NCBI RefSeq assembly: GCF_004078655.1
Contig: NZ_RZNC01000007.1
Coordinates: forward strand, 1-64,000
Direction of reading: 5' to 3'
Length of the DNA: 64,000 nucleotides
Origin: Labedella populi
GTDB lineage: Bacteria > Actinomycetota > Actinomycetes > Actinomycetales > Microbacteriaceae
A program made the translations under genes and the position numbers. Shown here in pieces: positions 52,848 through 61,094 of the stretch; the stretch's first letter is position 1; every line of letters begins with the position of its first letter. The notes under the pieces were generated by a model, which saw nothing but the letters and a program-made list of their open reading frames with translations, searched no databases and had not been told where the DNA came from.

Positions 52848-53396
52848 ATGCCTTCGATCGTCCACGAACACGACTGGCCGGACCGCGTCATCGTCGGCAC
52901 GGTCGGCCGCCCCGGCGAGCGCACGTTCTACTTGCAGGCGCGTTCGGGTCGTCGCCTCGTGAGCGTCGCTCTCGAGAAGGAGCAGTCGGCCGTGCTCGCG
53001 GAGAAGATCGACGAGATCCTCGACAGCCTCATGGCCGCGCAGGGTGACTCCCTCACCATCCCCGCCGACACTCCCGTCGAGCTCGTCGACAACGAGCCCC
53101 TCGAGCAGCCCGTCGACGAGCAGTTCCGCGCCGGGACCATGGCCCTCGGCTGGGACCCCGCGACGTCGCAGATCACCCTGCAGGCCTACTCGCTCGTCGA
53201 CGAGGACGAGGACCCGGACGACCCCCTCGCGTCAGAGCCGGAAGAGGTCCTCCTGCTCAAGATGCCCGTCGGCACGGCCCGCGCGTTCGCGAAGCGCACC
53301 CGCGAGATCGTCGGCTCCGGGCGCCCCATCTGCCCCTTCTGCGCCCAGCCCATGGACCCGAAGGGTCACACCTGCGAGCTGCCCGGCCTCCTCTGA
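52848..53396 (+). CDS. DUF3090 family protein
   Basis: 182 residues. A conserved N-terminal beta domain (FYLQARSGRRLVSVALEKEQ, ~25-44) is followed by an acidic central loop (EDEDPDDP) and a C-terminal zinc-knuckle-like motif with Cys162, Cys165, His174 and Cys176. It is found in actinobacteria in a fixed trio with a histidine phosphatase and SCO1664; function unknown. TGATG overlap with the next gene indicates coupling. Confidence 0.92.
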   Translation: MPSIVHEHDWPDRVIVGTVGRPGERTFYLQARSGRRLVSVALEKEQSAVLAEKIDEILDSLMAAQGDSLTIPADTPVELVDNEPLEQPVDEQFRAGTMALGWDPATSQITLQAYSLVDEDEDPDDPLASEPEEVLLLKMPVGTARAFAKRTREIVGSGRPICPFCAQPMDPKGHTCELPGLL

Positions 53397-54202
53397 TGGC
53401 TCCCGTCGAGGAAGGGCGCGAGGAAGGGCGCGAGGAAGGGCGCGAGCACGATCTCGACGGCGGGCTCGAGCTCACGGGCCGTATCACCACGGCGTCCAAC
53501 GCGACGTTCCTCGGCACGATCGGAGACACCTCCGTCGTCTACAAGCCCATCGCCGGCGAACGTCCCCTCTGGGACTTCCCCGACGAGTCGCTCGCGATGC
53601 GCGAGGTCGCCGCGTACCTCGTCTCCGAGTCGTTCGGGTGGAACGTCGTCCCCCGCACCTGGCTTCGTGGCGGTCCGCTCGGGATGGGCATGGTCCAGTT
53701 GTGGAAGGACGCCGACCCCGAGCAGGACGCCGTCGATCTGGTTCCGGCCGACGAGGTGCCCGACGAGGGCTGGCGCTTCGTCTTCGACGGGGTCGACGAG
53801 GACGACCGTGTCGTCGCGCTCGTGCACGAGGACACGGCGGCGCTCCGCCGCATGGCCGTCTTCGACATCGTCGTCAACAACGCCGACCGCAAGGGCGCCC
53901 ACATCCTCGCGATGCCCGACGGTCACCGCCACGGCGTCGATCACGGTCTGACCTTCCACGAGGAGTACAAGCTGCGCACGGTGCTCTGGGGCTGGCTCGG
54001 GGAGCCTCTCTCCCCCGAGGAGCTCGCCGGGCTCGACCGCGTCCTCGAGGACCTCTACGGCACGCTCGGCGACGAGTTGTCCGGTCTGCTCACGATCGCC
54101 GAGACCGACGCCCTCGCGGCGCGCCTCGAGGGGCTCCGCTCCGGGGCGGTGTTCCCCTCCCCCTCCGCACACATGCCGGCGGTCCCGTACCCGCTGTTCT
54201 GA
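53396..54202 (+). CDS. SCO1664 family protein (PI-kinase-like fold)
   Basis: 268 residues distantly related to phosphatidylinositol 3/4-kinase-type proteins. Signatures: VVYKPIAGERPLWDFPDESLAMREVAAYLV (~45-74), with the Lys in YKP, then FDIVVNNADRKGAHIL (~156-171) and VDHGLTFHEEYKLRT (~181-195), which resemble the catalytic and metal-binding loops. The N-terminus has three exact copies of a 12-base unit (53408-53443), coding for EEGR repeats, not expected in homologues. Coupled to DUF3090 by TGATG. Confidence 0.9.
   Translation: MAPVEEGREEGREEGREHDLDGGLELTGRITTASNATFLGTIGDTSVVYKPIAGERPLWDFPDESLAMREVAAYLVSESFGWNVVPRTWLRGGPLGMGMVQLWKDADPEQDAVDLVPADEVPDEGWRFVFDGVDEDDRVVALVHEDTAALRRMAVFDIVVNNADRKGAHILAMPDGHRHGVDHGLTFHEEYKLRTVLWGWLGEPLSPEELAGLDRVLEDLYGTLGDELSGLLTIAETDALAARLEGLRSGAVFPSPSAHMPAVPYPLF
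53408..53443 (+). repeat. 12-base tandem repeat, three copies
   Basis: GAGGAAGGGCGC repeated exactly three times, followed by a partial fourth copy, inside the start of the SCO1664-family gene. Unit length keeps the reading frame. Confidence 0.9.
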
Positions 54203-54221
54203 GCACGGCGACCGCCGGCGC

Positions 54222-56234
54222 TCAGCCCCAGCGGGAGAAGAGACCGCCGTCGCCGCGGCGCGAGCCGAGGTAGGAGTCGACCACGGCGGCACCCAAGTCG
54301 TCGGCCTCGGGGGCGACGACGCTTCCACCGACGCGGTGAGCCATCGCATCGATGAAACGCGCGAGCCCCGGGTCGTCGCCGAGGCGGAAGAACGTCGTGT
54401 GGGCGCCCAAGCGCTGCGAGTTCTCCAACTCCCGCACGGCGTAGGCGACCGTCACGGGGTCCGGCGGGTAGTTGAAGTACACCTCACCGTCCGATTCCAG
54501 ATGCGAGGTCGGTTCGCCGTCCGTCACGATGAGGAGGACGGGCTGCGCGTTGGGGTGCTTCCGGAAGTGCCGGTTCGCGAGCAGGAGCCCGTGGTGCAGG
54601 TTCGTGCCCTTGTCCCACATGGCGTCGAGGCCGACGAGGGTCTCGATGTCCATGACCGCGGCCGCGCGACTGAATGCGATGAGCTGCAGCTCGTCACCGC
54701 GGAACCGACTCGAGATGAGCGTGTGCAGAGCGAGCGCGGTCCGCTTCATCGGAACCCAGCGTCCGTCCATCGCCATGGAGAACGAGGTGTCGACGAGCAG
54801 TGCGACGCACGCCTGCGTGCGCTCCTCGGTCTCCTGGACCTCGACGTCGCCGATCTCGATCCGGACGCCGCCGGCCGTGGATCCGCTGTCGCCCGCGGTT
54901 CGCGTGACGGCGTTCGTGATCGTGCGGGTGACATCCCACGGCTCGGTGTCACCGAAGGCCCACTCGCGCGTCGCTCCGGAGAGTTCCCCCGCCGCTCCCG
55001 CTCCGCGGAGGTCGCGCGCGCCGCGGCGCCCCGACATCCGGTCGGCGATGTCACGGAGGAGCTGCTTCCCGAGATGCCGCATCGCCTTCGGCGTGAGCTT
55101 CAGGTGACCGTCGGAGCCGCGCCTCACGGTGCCGGAATTCTGGAGCGCCTTCTCCAACTGTTGGAGTGCGCGCGCGTCGACGACGGAGTCGGGCCCGAGC
55201 TGACGGGACAGCTTGTCGAGATCGAGGTCGTCGAGCTGCGACCCGTTGTAGGACTGTGACAGCTGGTCCCACAGTTCGTCGAGGTCGGCGATGTCCTGGA
55301 AGACGCCGGTGCCGTCACCGAGTCCGAGTCCCTGCTCGCCCTCCATCCGCTCTCCGCCGCTCCAGTCCTCGCCGGGCCGCAAGGAGCGCAGCGAGTCGTC
55401 GAGGCGGCCGAGTTCCGAGAGGAGGTCTGGCGAGCCGAACGCCTGCTGCGCGAGCGCATCGAGTTCGTCCCGCTGCTCCTGCGTCATCGAGTTGCGCATC
55501 CGCTGGGCCGCGGCGGAGCGGGCCGCGAGGGCGTCGATGAGTTCCTCGATCGTCTGGGGATTCTCGGGGAAGTGCTCGCCGTGCTTCTCCATGAACGCGT
55601 CGAAGTCCGCTTGGTCGGCGGCGTCCCGCGTGTGGGCGTCGAGCAGGTCGTTGAGGTCCCCGAGCATCTCCGCGATCGCCTCACGATCGGCGTCCGTGGC
55701 GTTCTCGAGGGCGCTCTTCATACCGGCGAAACGCTGATCGAGCATCTCCCGCCCGAGGAGGTCCTTGATCCTCTCGAAGTCCCCACGGGCCTCGGCGCTG
55801 TGCCACGTGTAGTCGCCGAGCTCGCTCACGGCAGCGGCGGCGGAGGACGGCAGGTTGTCGAGCTGCATCTCCGCGAGGGCGCGCTCGCCCTCGTCCATGA
55901 GCGCATCTCGCGCGAGCTGCTTGCGCTCCGCGAGGACGGCCTTGTCGAGCAGGTCACGCACCTCCTGAAGTGTGCCGTCGAGGTTGTGCTCGCGCGTCAA
56001 CTGCTGTCGGCGTTCCGCGACCTGTCGCGCGAGGTCGTCGAGCCCGAAGCCGTCGCGCGGCCCGCGTCGGAGGAACTCGCGGAGCGCCTGCTCGGGCGAG
56101 GATCCCCCCATCACGTCCGCGCCGATCGCGTCGAGCGCTTCGGAGAGGTCGACGGGCGGCGCGAGCGGGTCGGGGCCGTCGACGTACTTGCCGTACCGGG
56201 CGGCCCGTGTCAGGCGACGGTTCGCCCTAGCCAT
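54222..56234 (-). CDS. VWA domain protein (CoxE/magnesium-chelatase D-like)
   Basis: 670 residues. The first ~460 are helical and rich in Glu/Gln/Arg (long coiled-coil-like stretches), and the C-terminal ~200 form a von Willebrand A domain with the metal-ion site DTSFS (~479-483), TDGEP (~562) and downstream Thr. It partners the AAA+ ATPase of the gene before it (8-base overlap), equivalent to the Rv0959/Rv0958 pair of mycobacteria. Such MoxR-VWA pairs act as chaperone-like remodelling machines; the client is unknown. Confidence 0.9.
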   Translation of the reverse strand: MARANRRLTRAARYGKYVDGPDPLAPPVDLSEALDAIGADVMGGSSPEQALREFLRRGPRDGFGLDDLARQVAERRQQLTREHNLDGTLQEVRDLLDKAVLAERKQLARDALMDEGERALAEMQLDNLPSSAAAAVSELGDYTWHSAEARGDFERIKDLLGREMLDQRFAGMKSALENATDADREAIAEMLGDLNDLLDAHTRDAADQADFDAFMEKHGEHFPENPQTIEELIDALAARSAAAQRMRNSMTQEQRDELDALAQQAFGSPDLLSELGRLDDSLRSLRPGEDWSGGERMEGEQGLGLGDGTGVFQDIADLDELWDQLSQSYNGSQLDDLDLDKLSRQLGPDSVVDARALQQLEKALQNSGTVRRGSDGHLKLTPKAMRHLGKQLLRDIADRMSGRRGARDLRGAGAAGELSGATREWAFGDTEPWDVTRTITNAVTRTAGDSGSTAGGVRIEIGDVEVQETEERTQACVALLVDTSFSMAMDGRWVPMKRTALALHTLISSRFRGDELQLIAFSRAAAVMDIETLVGLDAMWDKGTNLHHGLLLANRHFRKHPNAQPVLLIVTDGEPTSHLESDGEVYFNYPPDPVTVAYAVRELENSQRLGAHTTFFRLGDDPGLARFIDAMAHRVGGSVVAPEADDLGAAVVDSYLGSRRGDGGLFSRWG

Positions 56235-57612
56235 AGATGGTCTCGCCCCCGCCGGACTCCTTGCCGACCCGACGAGCGAGGTACAGCCCCTCGAGAGCGA
56301 GCTCGATCGCGCCGGCACGCTGGCCGTCGCTCGTGGCACCGAGGCGATCGCAGATCTCGTCGTAGAGCTCCGACTCGCCGAGCGCCGGCAGTCCCGTGAG
56401 CACGTCGCGGGCGGCGACCTGCTCACCGGTCGTGATGAGCGCACCGTTCTCGATCGCGTCGACGAGCACCGCGAAGTCGACGCCGCGCAGATGCGCACGG
56501 ACCGTCTCGGCTGTCGCGGTGCGCAGGAGGTGATCGAGGATCTCCTCCTCGCGCCCCTCCTCCCCCGACTCGAACTCGATCTTGCCGCCGAGCACGTCGA
56601 CGGCCGTCTCGAGGTCGACGGGGCGAGCGACCGCTTCGGCCTCGCCCTGCCGCGCGGCGCGGTGCAGCGCGGCAGCGGCGATCGTCTCGGCGCCCGCGAT
56701 CGCGAAGCGCGCGCTCACGCCGCTGCGCTGATCGACGGCGCTCGATTCCCGCAGGTTCCGCGTGAAGCGGGCGAGGATCTCGACGAGGTGGTCGGGGACG
56801 TCGGCGCCGAGATCGGCTTCCTGACGGATGACCGCGACCTCATCGACGAGCTCCGTCGGGTAGTGCGTGCGGATCTCGGCCCCGAAGCGGTCCTTGAGCG
56901 GAGTGATGATGCGTCCGCGGTTCGTGTAGTCCTCGGGGTTGGCACTCGCGACGACGAGCACGTCGAGCGGTAGGCGCAGCACGTAGCCGCGGATCTGGAT
57001 GTCGCGCTCCTCCATGACGTTGAGCATCGCGACCTGGATGCGCTCGGCGAGGTCCGGCAGTTCGTTGATTGCGACGATGCCCCGGTGGCTGCGTGGGATG
57101 AGGCCGAAGTGGATCGTCTCGGGATCGCCGAGACTGCGACCCTCGGCGACCTTCATCGGGTCCACGTCGCCGATGAGGTCGGCGACCGACGTGTCCGGGG
57201 TCGCGAGCTTCTCGACGTACCGCTCCTCGCGGCTCCGCCAGACCACCGGCAGGTCGTCGCCGAGCTCGGCGGCTCGGCGGAGACTCTCCGTCGTGATCGG
57301 ATCGAACGGGTGCTCACCGAGTTCCGAGCCCTCGATGACCGGTGACCACTCGTCGAGCAGTCCGGAGAGGGTACGGAGGAGGCGGGTCTTGCCCTGGCCG
57401 CGCTCGCCGAGCAGCACGACGTCATGGCCCGCGATGAGCGCGCGCTCGAGCTGCGGGATGACGGTGGTCTCGAACCCATGGAGCCCCGGCCACGGATCCC
57501 GGCCCTCACGCAAGGCGGAGAGCAGGTTGTCGCGGATCTCGGCTCGGACGGTCTTGAGCTCGTGCCCGGAGGCACGGAGACCGCCGACGGTGGTCGGTTC
57601 AGGTCGCTTCAC
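56227..57612 (-). CDS. AAA+ ATPase, magnesium chelatase/MoxR-like
   Basis: 461 residues with Walker A GERGQGKTR (69-77), Walker B region GIVAINELPDL (~178-188) and sensor ASANPEDYTNRGR (~217-229). It resembles ChlI/BchI and the mycobacterial Rv0958. It is read with the VWA gene as a two-gene unit. The start is GTG at 57612; TAACAT lies 7 bases upstream and no ribosome binding site is visible, so the mRNA may be leaderless. Confidence 0.92.
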   Translation of the reverse strand: MKRPEPTTVGGLRASGHELKTVRAEIRDNLLSALREGRDPWPGLHGFETTVIPQLERALIAGHDVVLLGERGQGKTRLLRTLSGLLDEWSPVIEGSELGEHPFDPITTESLRRAAELGDDLPVVWRSREERYVEKLATPDTSVADLIGDVDPMKVAEGRSLGDPETIHFGLIPRSHRGIVAINELPDLAERIQVAMLNVMEERDIQIRGYVLRLPLDVLVVASANPEDYTNRGRIITPLKDRFGAEIRTHYPTELVDEVAVIRQEADLGADVPDHLVEILARFTRNLRESSAVDQRSGVSARFAIAGAETIAAAALHRAARQGEAEAVARPVDLETAVDVLGGKIEFESGEEGREEEILDHLLRTATAETVRAHLRGVDFAVLVDAIENGALITTGEQVAARDVLTGLPALGESELYDEICDRLGATSDGQRAGAIELALEGLYLARRVGKESGGGETIYG

Positions 57613-57619
57613 ACCGGCG

Positions 57620-57625
57620 ATGTTA
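57620..57625 (-). promoter_or_regulatory. -10 hexamer TAACAT of the MoxR-like ATPase gene, leaderless
   Basis: TAACAT on the minus strand followed by 7 bases and the GTG start at 57612. Confidence 0.45.
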
Positions 57626-57663
57626 CGCCCGGAAACCGGGGCCGGGTACGGGTTCCCCCAGGG

Positions 57664-57996
57664 TCAGGGCTTGAGCGGATCGTGGCCGATCGACATGAGC
57701 CGGCGCCGCCACTCGTCGTCACCGGCCTCCGTGTCGAGTGCCTCGCCCCGCTCGGCCCTGATCTCCGCGACGACGGACTGCATGACCTCCACGTCATCCG
57801 TCGTCAGATCCGTACGGCGCTTGCCGAGGATCTCCAAGACCGTGCGCGATCGTTCATCGCCCGCCTGATCGGGCAGGGCCTCCGTCTCCGTCCCGGCCGC
57901 GTCCGTCTCCAGCCAGTCGCGGAGCTCCCGCGAGGTCATATTGACGACGGCGTGGAAGTCCTCCCACAACGCGTCGTCGATCTCCGAATGGGCCAT
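57664..57996 (-). CDS. DUF3140 family protein
   Basis: 110 residues. The conserved core includes WEDFHAVVNMTSRELRDWLET (~11-31), then SRTVLEILGKRRTDLTTDD (~50-68) and DDEWRRRLMSIGHDP. Predicted all-helical and soluble. Members often carry this arrangement in stress-related loci; no function is established. GAGGAGGA precedes the start, which fixes it at 57996 rather than the longer frame to 58089. Confidence 0.85.
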   Translation of the reverse strand: MAHSEIDDALWEDFHAVVNMTSRELRDWLETDAAGTETEALPDQAGDERSRTVLEILGKRRTDLTTDDVEVMQSVVAEIRAERGEALDTEAGDDEWRRRLMSIGHDPLKP

Positions 57997-58164
57997 GGCG
58001 TCCTCCTCGGTTGTCGTTCTCGGCCGACGCGGGAGCGCCCGGCCGTGGGCTACGCAACCACGTCGATCGGCCCGGATCAAGCCCTTCACCGTCGATCCCT
58101 CGGGCTCCTACCGTGGAAGGCGCGAACGCACGTGGACGGAGCTTCGCTACAGCGAGGGGGCGGC

Positions 58165-58842
58165 ATGGTCGAGGATCGGCGGGTTCGCCGCTATGTGGAC
58201 CGAAGGCATGCCGGACGTCTCCTCGCGGAGTCGCTCGGCGGATTCGCCGACGATGAGCCGCTCGTTCTCGGCCTGCCGCGAGGCGGGGTGCCGGTCGCCG
58301 ACGAGGTTGCCCGGGCGCTCGGGGGCACGCTCGACGTCCTCGTCGTCCGAAAGCTCGGCTTCCCCGGCCAACCCGAGGTGGCGATCGGGGCCATCGCCGC
58401 CGTCGCGGGGAGGATCGAGGTCGTCGAGAACCGGGAGATCACCGCTCGGCCCTACGAGCTCGGTCCCGCGGAGCGCATGATCAGTGACGCCGCTTCGGTG
58501 GCGGAACGCGAACTGCGCCGTCGTCAGGGCCGTTACCGGGGAGCGCGCACTCCCTCCGACGTCGCCGGCCGAACCGTCGTACTCGTCGACGACGGGATGG
58601 CGACGGGCGCGAGCATGCGCGCCGCGATCGCCGCGATCGGGTCGGAGCGGCCGGCGCGCGTCATCGTCGCCGTGCCCGTGGGACTCTCCGGCTCGTGCGC
58701 ACGGGTGCGGCCCCTCGTCGACGCCGTCGTGTGCCCGTGGGAGCCGACCGAGCTGTGGAGCGTCGGCGAGGCGTACGAGGACTTCTCTCCGACGAGCGAT
58801 GACGAGGTGCGTCGTATCCTCGCCGCCTCGGGCCGAGCCTGA
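58165..58842 (+). CDS. Phosphoribosyltransferase family protein
   Basis: 225 residues. The PRPP-binding motif VVLVDDGMATGAS is at ~137-149 and the N-terminal LGLPRGGVPVADEVA (~35-49) is typical of the PRTase family found beside dienelactone-hydrolase-like or stress genes, not of a specific purine or pyrimidine enzyme. GAGGGGG lies before the ATG. The substrate is unknown. A hexanucleotide repeat begins 6 bases after its stop codon. Confidence 0.88.
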   Translation: MVEDRRVRRYVDRRHAGRLLAESLGGFADDEPLVLGLPRGGVPVADEVARALGGTLDVLVVRKLGFPGQPEVAIGAIAAVAGRIEVVENREITARPYELGPAERMISDAASVAERELRRRQGRYRGARTPSDVAGRTVVLVDDGMATGASMRAAIAAIGSERPARVIVAVPVGLSGSCARVRPLVDAVVCPWEPTELWSVGEAYEDFSPTSDDEVRRILAASGRA

Positions 58843-58847
58843 GAACA

Positions 58848-58937
58848 GAGTCCGAGTCCGAGTCCGAGTCCGGGTCCGGGTCCGGGTCCGAGCCCAAGCC
58901 CGAGCCCGAGTCCGAGTCCGAGCCCGAGTCCGAGCCG
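58848..58937 (+). repeat. Degenerate hexanucleotide tandem repeat, 15 units
   Basis: Fifteen consecutive units of GAGTCC or one- to two-base variants (GGGTCC, GAGCCC, AAGCCC) fill the gap between the convergent phosphoribosyltransferase and ABC-F genes. The unit is a multiple of three, so if read it would code for Val-Arg, Glu-Ser or Ser-Pro type dipeptides; no gene uses it. Confidence 0.95.
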
Positions 58938-58948
58938 GCGCGAGTCCG

Positions 58949-60541
58949 CTACGCCGCGGAGACGTCCAGTTCGGCTCCTTCGGCACCATTCGCCGCGAAC
59001 GTGATGCGGCGATTCGCGACCTTCTCGGCGAAGAACCGGTCGTGGCTCACGACGACGACGGCGCCCGGGAAATGCACGAGCGCTCGCTCCATCACTTGAG
59101 TGCTCGGCAGGTCGAGGTGGTTCGTCGGCTCGTCGAGGAGGAGCACCGAGGCGCCCGACAGCAAGCACTGCGCCATCGCGACGCGGGCACGCTGACCGCC
59201 CGACAATTCGCGGATGCGCTTCTTGAGATCGGCTTCCGAGAACTGGAACATCGCGAGGAACCGGCCGACGGCCTTCCGCGTCGCCGTGAGCGCGAGGCTG
59301 TCGGGCATCGCGTTGACGGCGTGGGTGACGGTGTCGTCGAGGTCGAGTTCCGCGAGGACCGTGTTGTAGGAGACGACCTTCGCCCCCGACGCCCAGGTCA
59401 CGCTGCCCTCGTCCGCCTTCTCCTCACCGGTGAGGACCTTCAGCAGGGTGCTCTTGCCGCTTCCGTTCGCGCCGACGACGACGATGCGCTCCCCGCGGCG
59501 CACCTCGAGGTCGAGTCCGGTGAAGAGTGTGCGCTCGCCGAACGACTTGCCGAGACCCACGACCCGGCAGAGCACGTCCTTGATGTGCAGGCCTCCATAT
59601 ATCTCAGTGATGATCTCGTCGACGGGCCGCGGCGCGCGCGACTTCTTGATGCCCGCGAGCTGCTTGCCGAGGTTCTTGCCGCCGTTCTTCGCCGCCTCGC
59701 GACGGTCCGCGATGCCCTCGGCCTCGAAGGCGAGGAGCTCGTTCTCGTGAACGAACTGCGATTGCAGCGTCTTCAGGCGGAACTGCTTCTGCACGACGTA
59801 CTCGTCGAAGTTCCCCGGGTACTCGTGCAGGTGGAAGTTCTCGACCTCCACGATGCGCGTCGCAACGGCGTCGAGGAACTTGCGATCGTGGGAGACGATG
59901 ATCGCGGCGCCGTGGAAGTCGCGGAACCAGGCTTCGAGCCACTCCACGCCGGGCACGTCGAGGAAGTTGGTCGGTTCATCCAGCAGCAGCACGTCGGGGT
60001 CCTCGAGCAGGATCTTTGCGAGCGCCGCACGGTTGCGCCAGCCGCCCGAGAGGCGGTCGATCGGCGCGTTTCGGTGCTCCTCCGTGAAGCCGAGCGTCGT
60101 GAGGGCCTGGTCGATCTTCCGCGGGTAGTCCCAGCCGCCGAGACGCTCCATCTCCCCGAAGAGTTCGGCCTGCCGCTCGATGAGGCGGTCGAGCGCGCCG
60201 GCGGAGAGGCCCGCGGCGATCGCCGCATCGATCGCCGCGAGCTCGGCCTCGACCGCGTGCACCTCGCCGAAGAGGCCGTCGAGGACCTCGGCGATGCTCG
60301 CGTCGCCGTCGAGCTCGGAGAACTGGGAGAAGTACCCGATGCGGGTCCCGTTCTCGATCGCGACCGTGCCCGTATCGGGCTGGACCTGCTCGAGCACGAG
60401 CTTCAAGAGCGTCGTCTTTCCGGAGCCGTTCCGGCCGATGAGGCCCACCCGGTCCTTCTCCTCGAGGCGGAAGAACGCCTCCCGGAGGACGGGAGTGTGC
60501 TCGAAGCGGACGGTGACGTCGTTCAGTCTGACCAGGCTCAT
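58949..60541 (-). CDS. ABC-F family ATPase (ribosome-associated)
   Basis: 530 residues, two ABC units without membrane domain. Walker A GRNGSGKTT (36-44) and GANGSGKST (~344), signatures LSGGWRNRAALAKIL and LSGGQRARVAMAQCL, and the inter-domain linker with KNLGKQLAGIKKSRAPRP (~265-282). ABC-F proteins act on the ribosome as translation factors or antibiotic-resistance proteins; motif content does not separate the two. The ATG overlaps the stop of the upstream membrane-protein frame in ATGA. The start at 60541 has GAAGAGG upstream; the longer frame to 60568 is less likely. Confidence 0.92.
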   Translation of the reverse strand: MSLVRLNDVTVRFEHTPVLREAFFRLEEKDRVGLIGRNGSGKTTLLKLVLEQVQPDTGTVAIENGTRIGYFSQFSELDGDASIAEVLDGLFGEVHAVEAELAAIDAAIAAGLSAGALDRLIERQAELFGEMERLGGWDYPRKIDQALTTLGFTEEHRNAPIDRLSGGWRNRAALAKILLEDPDVLLLDEPTNFLDVPGVEWLEAWFRDFHGAAIIVSHDRKFLDAVATRIVEVENFHLHEYPGNFDEYVVQKQFRLKTLQSQFVHENELLAFEAEGIADRREAAKNGGKNLGKQLAGIKKSRAPRPVDEIITEIYGGLHIKDVLCRVVGLGKSFGERTLFTGLDLEVRRGERIVVVGANGSGKSTLLKVLTGEEKADEGSVTWASGAKVVSYNTVLAELDLDDTVTHAVNAMPDSLALTATRKAVGRFLAMFQFSEADLKKRIRELSGGQRARVAMAQCLLSGASVLLLDEPTNHLDLPSTQVMERALVHFPGAVVVVSHDRFFAEKVANRRITFAANGAEGAELDVSAA

Positions 60542-61092
60542 CGGGATGCCTCTTCTGTTGGCGCACACGGAAAAACGCCCGATCGAAAGGGCGTTTCCCC
60601 GACAGTAGCAGGTCTCCTCCGCGTCTCCTCGTCAGCCCCCTCTCGCCGATCCACGACCAGACATCGACGCGCCCATCGGCATGACGGCAGCCACGACAGA
60701 GCGCCGGAGAGAACGATGACGAGGGCGAGCTGGAGGACACCCGTGGCGAAGTAGACGATCTGCAGCCACGACAGGCCGCGGATGATGCCCGTCTCGACGA
60801 AGATCCAGATGACCATCCCGAAGCCCGCGACGGCCGACGCCGCCAGGGCCTCCGCTCTCCGGGCGACGACGAGCACGACGGCCGTGACCTGCGTTCCGCC
60901 GACGACAGCGATCAGGATGACGGCCGGCCAGAGGAACGACGTGAACGGGCTGCCCGACAGCATCGAGATCGGCATGCCGAGACCGTCGGTGGCGAGGATC
61001 GCGATGCCGCCCGCGATGGCCGATAGTGCGTTGAACGACCCGAGGAGTGCGAGCGACACCGCCAGGGTGTCGGTCAATCGTGTGCGCTTCAT
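60538..61092 (-). CDS. Small membrane protein with atypical C-terminal extension
   Basis: 184 residues. Four hydrophobic segments (about 10-35, 45-70, 80-100 and 112-135) are followed by ~45 hydrophilic residues running through a terminator-like hairpin and ending in an ATGA overlap with the ABC-F gene. Its start lies 2 bases after the truncated AarF gene, with GGAAGAGG upstream. The extension may reflect a lost stop codon, a frameshift or a genuine tail. I do not recognise a characterised family. Confidence 0.65.
   Translation of the reverse strand: MKRTRLTDTLAVSLALLGSFNALSAIAGGIAILATDGLGMPISMLSGSPFTSFLWPAVILIAVVGGTQVTAVVLVVARRAEALAASAVAGFGMVIWIFVETGIIRGLSWLQIVYFATGVLQLALVIVLSGALSWLPSCRWARRCLVVDRREGADEETRRRPATVGETPFRSGVFPCAPTEEASR
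60573..60596 (-). terminator. Terminator-like hairpin inside the membrane-protein frame
   Basis: AAACGCCC (60573-60580) pairs with GGGCGTTT (60589-60596) around an 8-base loop, with flanking A/T runs, as expected for a factor-independent terminator. It sits 32 bases before the ABC-F start codon. Confidence 0.55.
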
Positions 61093-61094
61093 CG

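Noticed and set aside
58848-58937. CRISPR-like repeat array.
   Set aside because: The repeats are 6-base units in direct contact without spacers and no cas genes are nearby.
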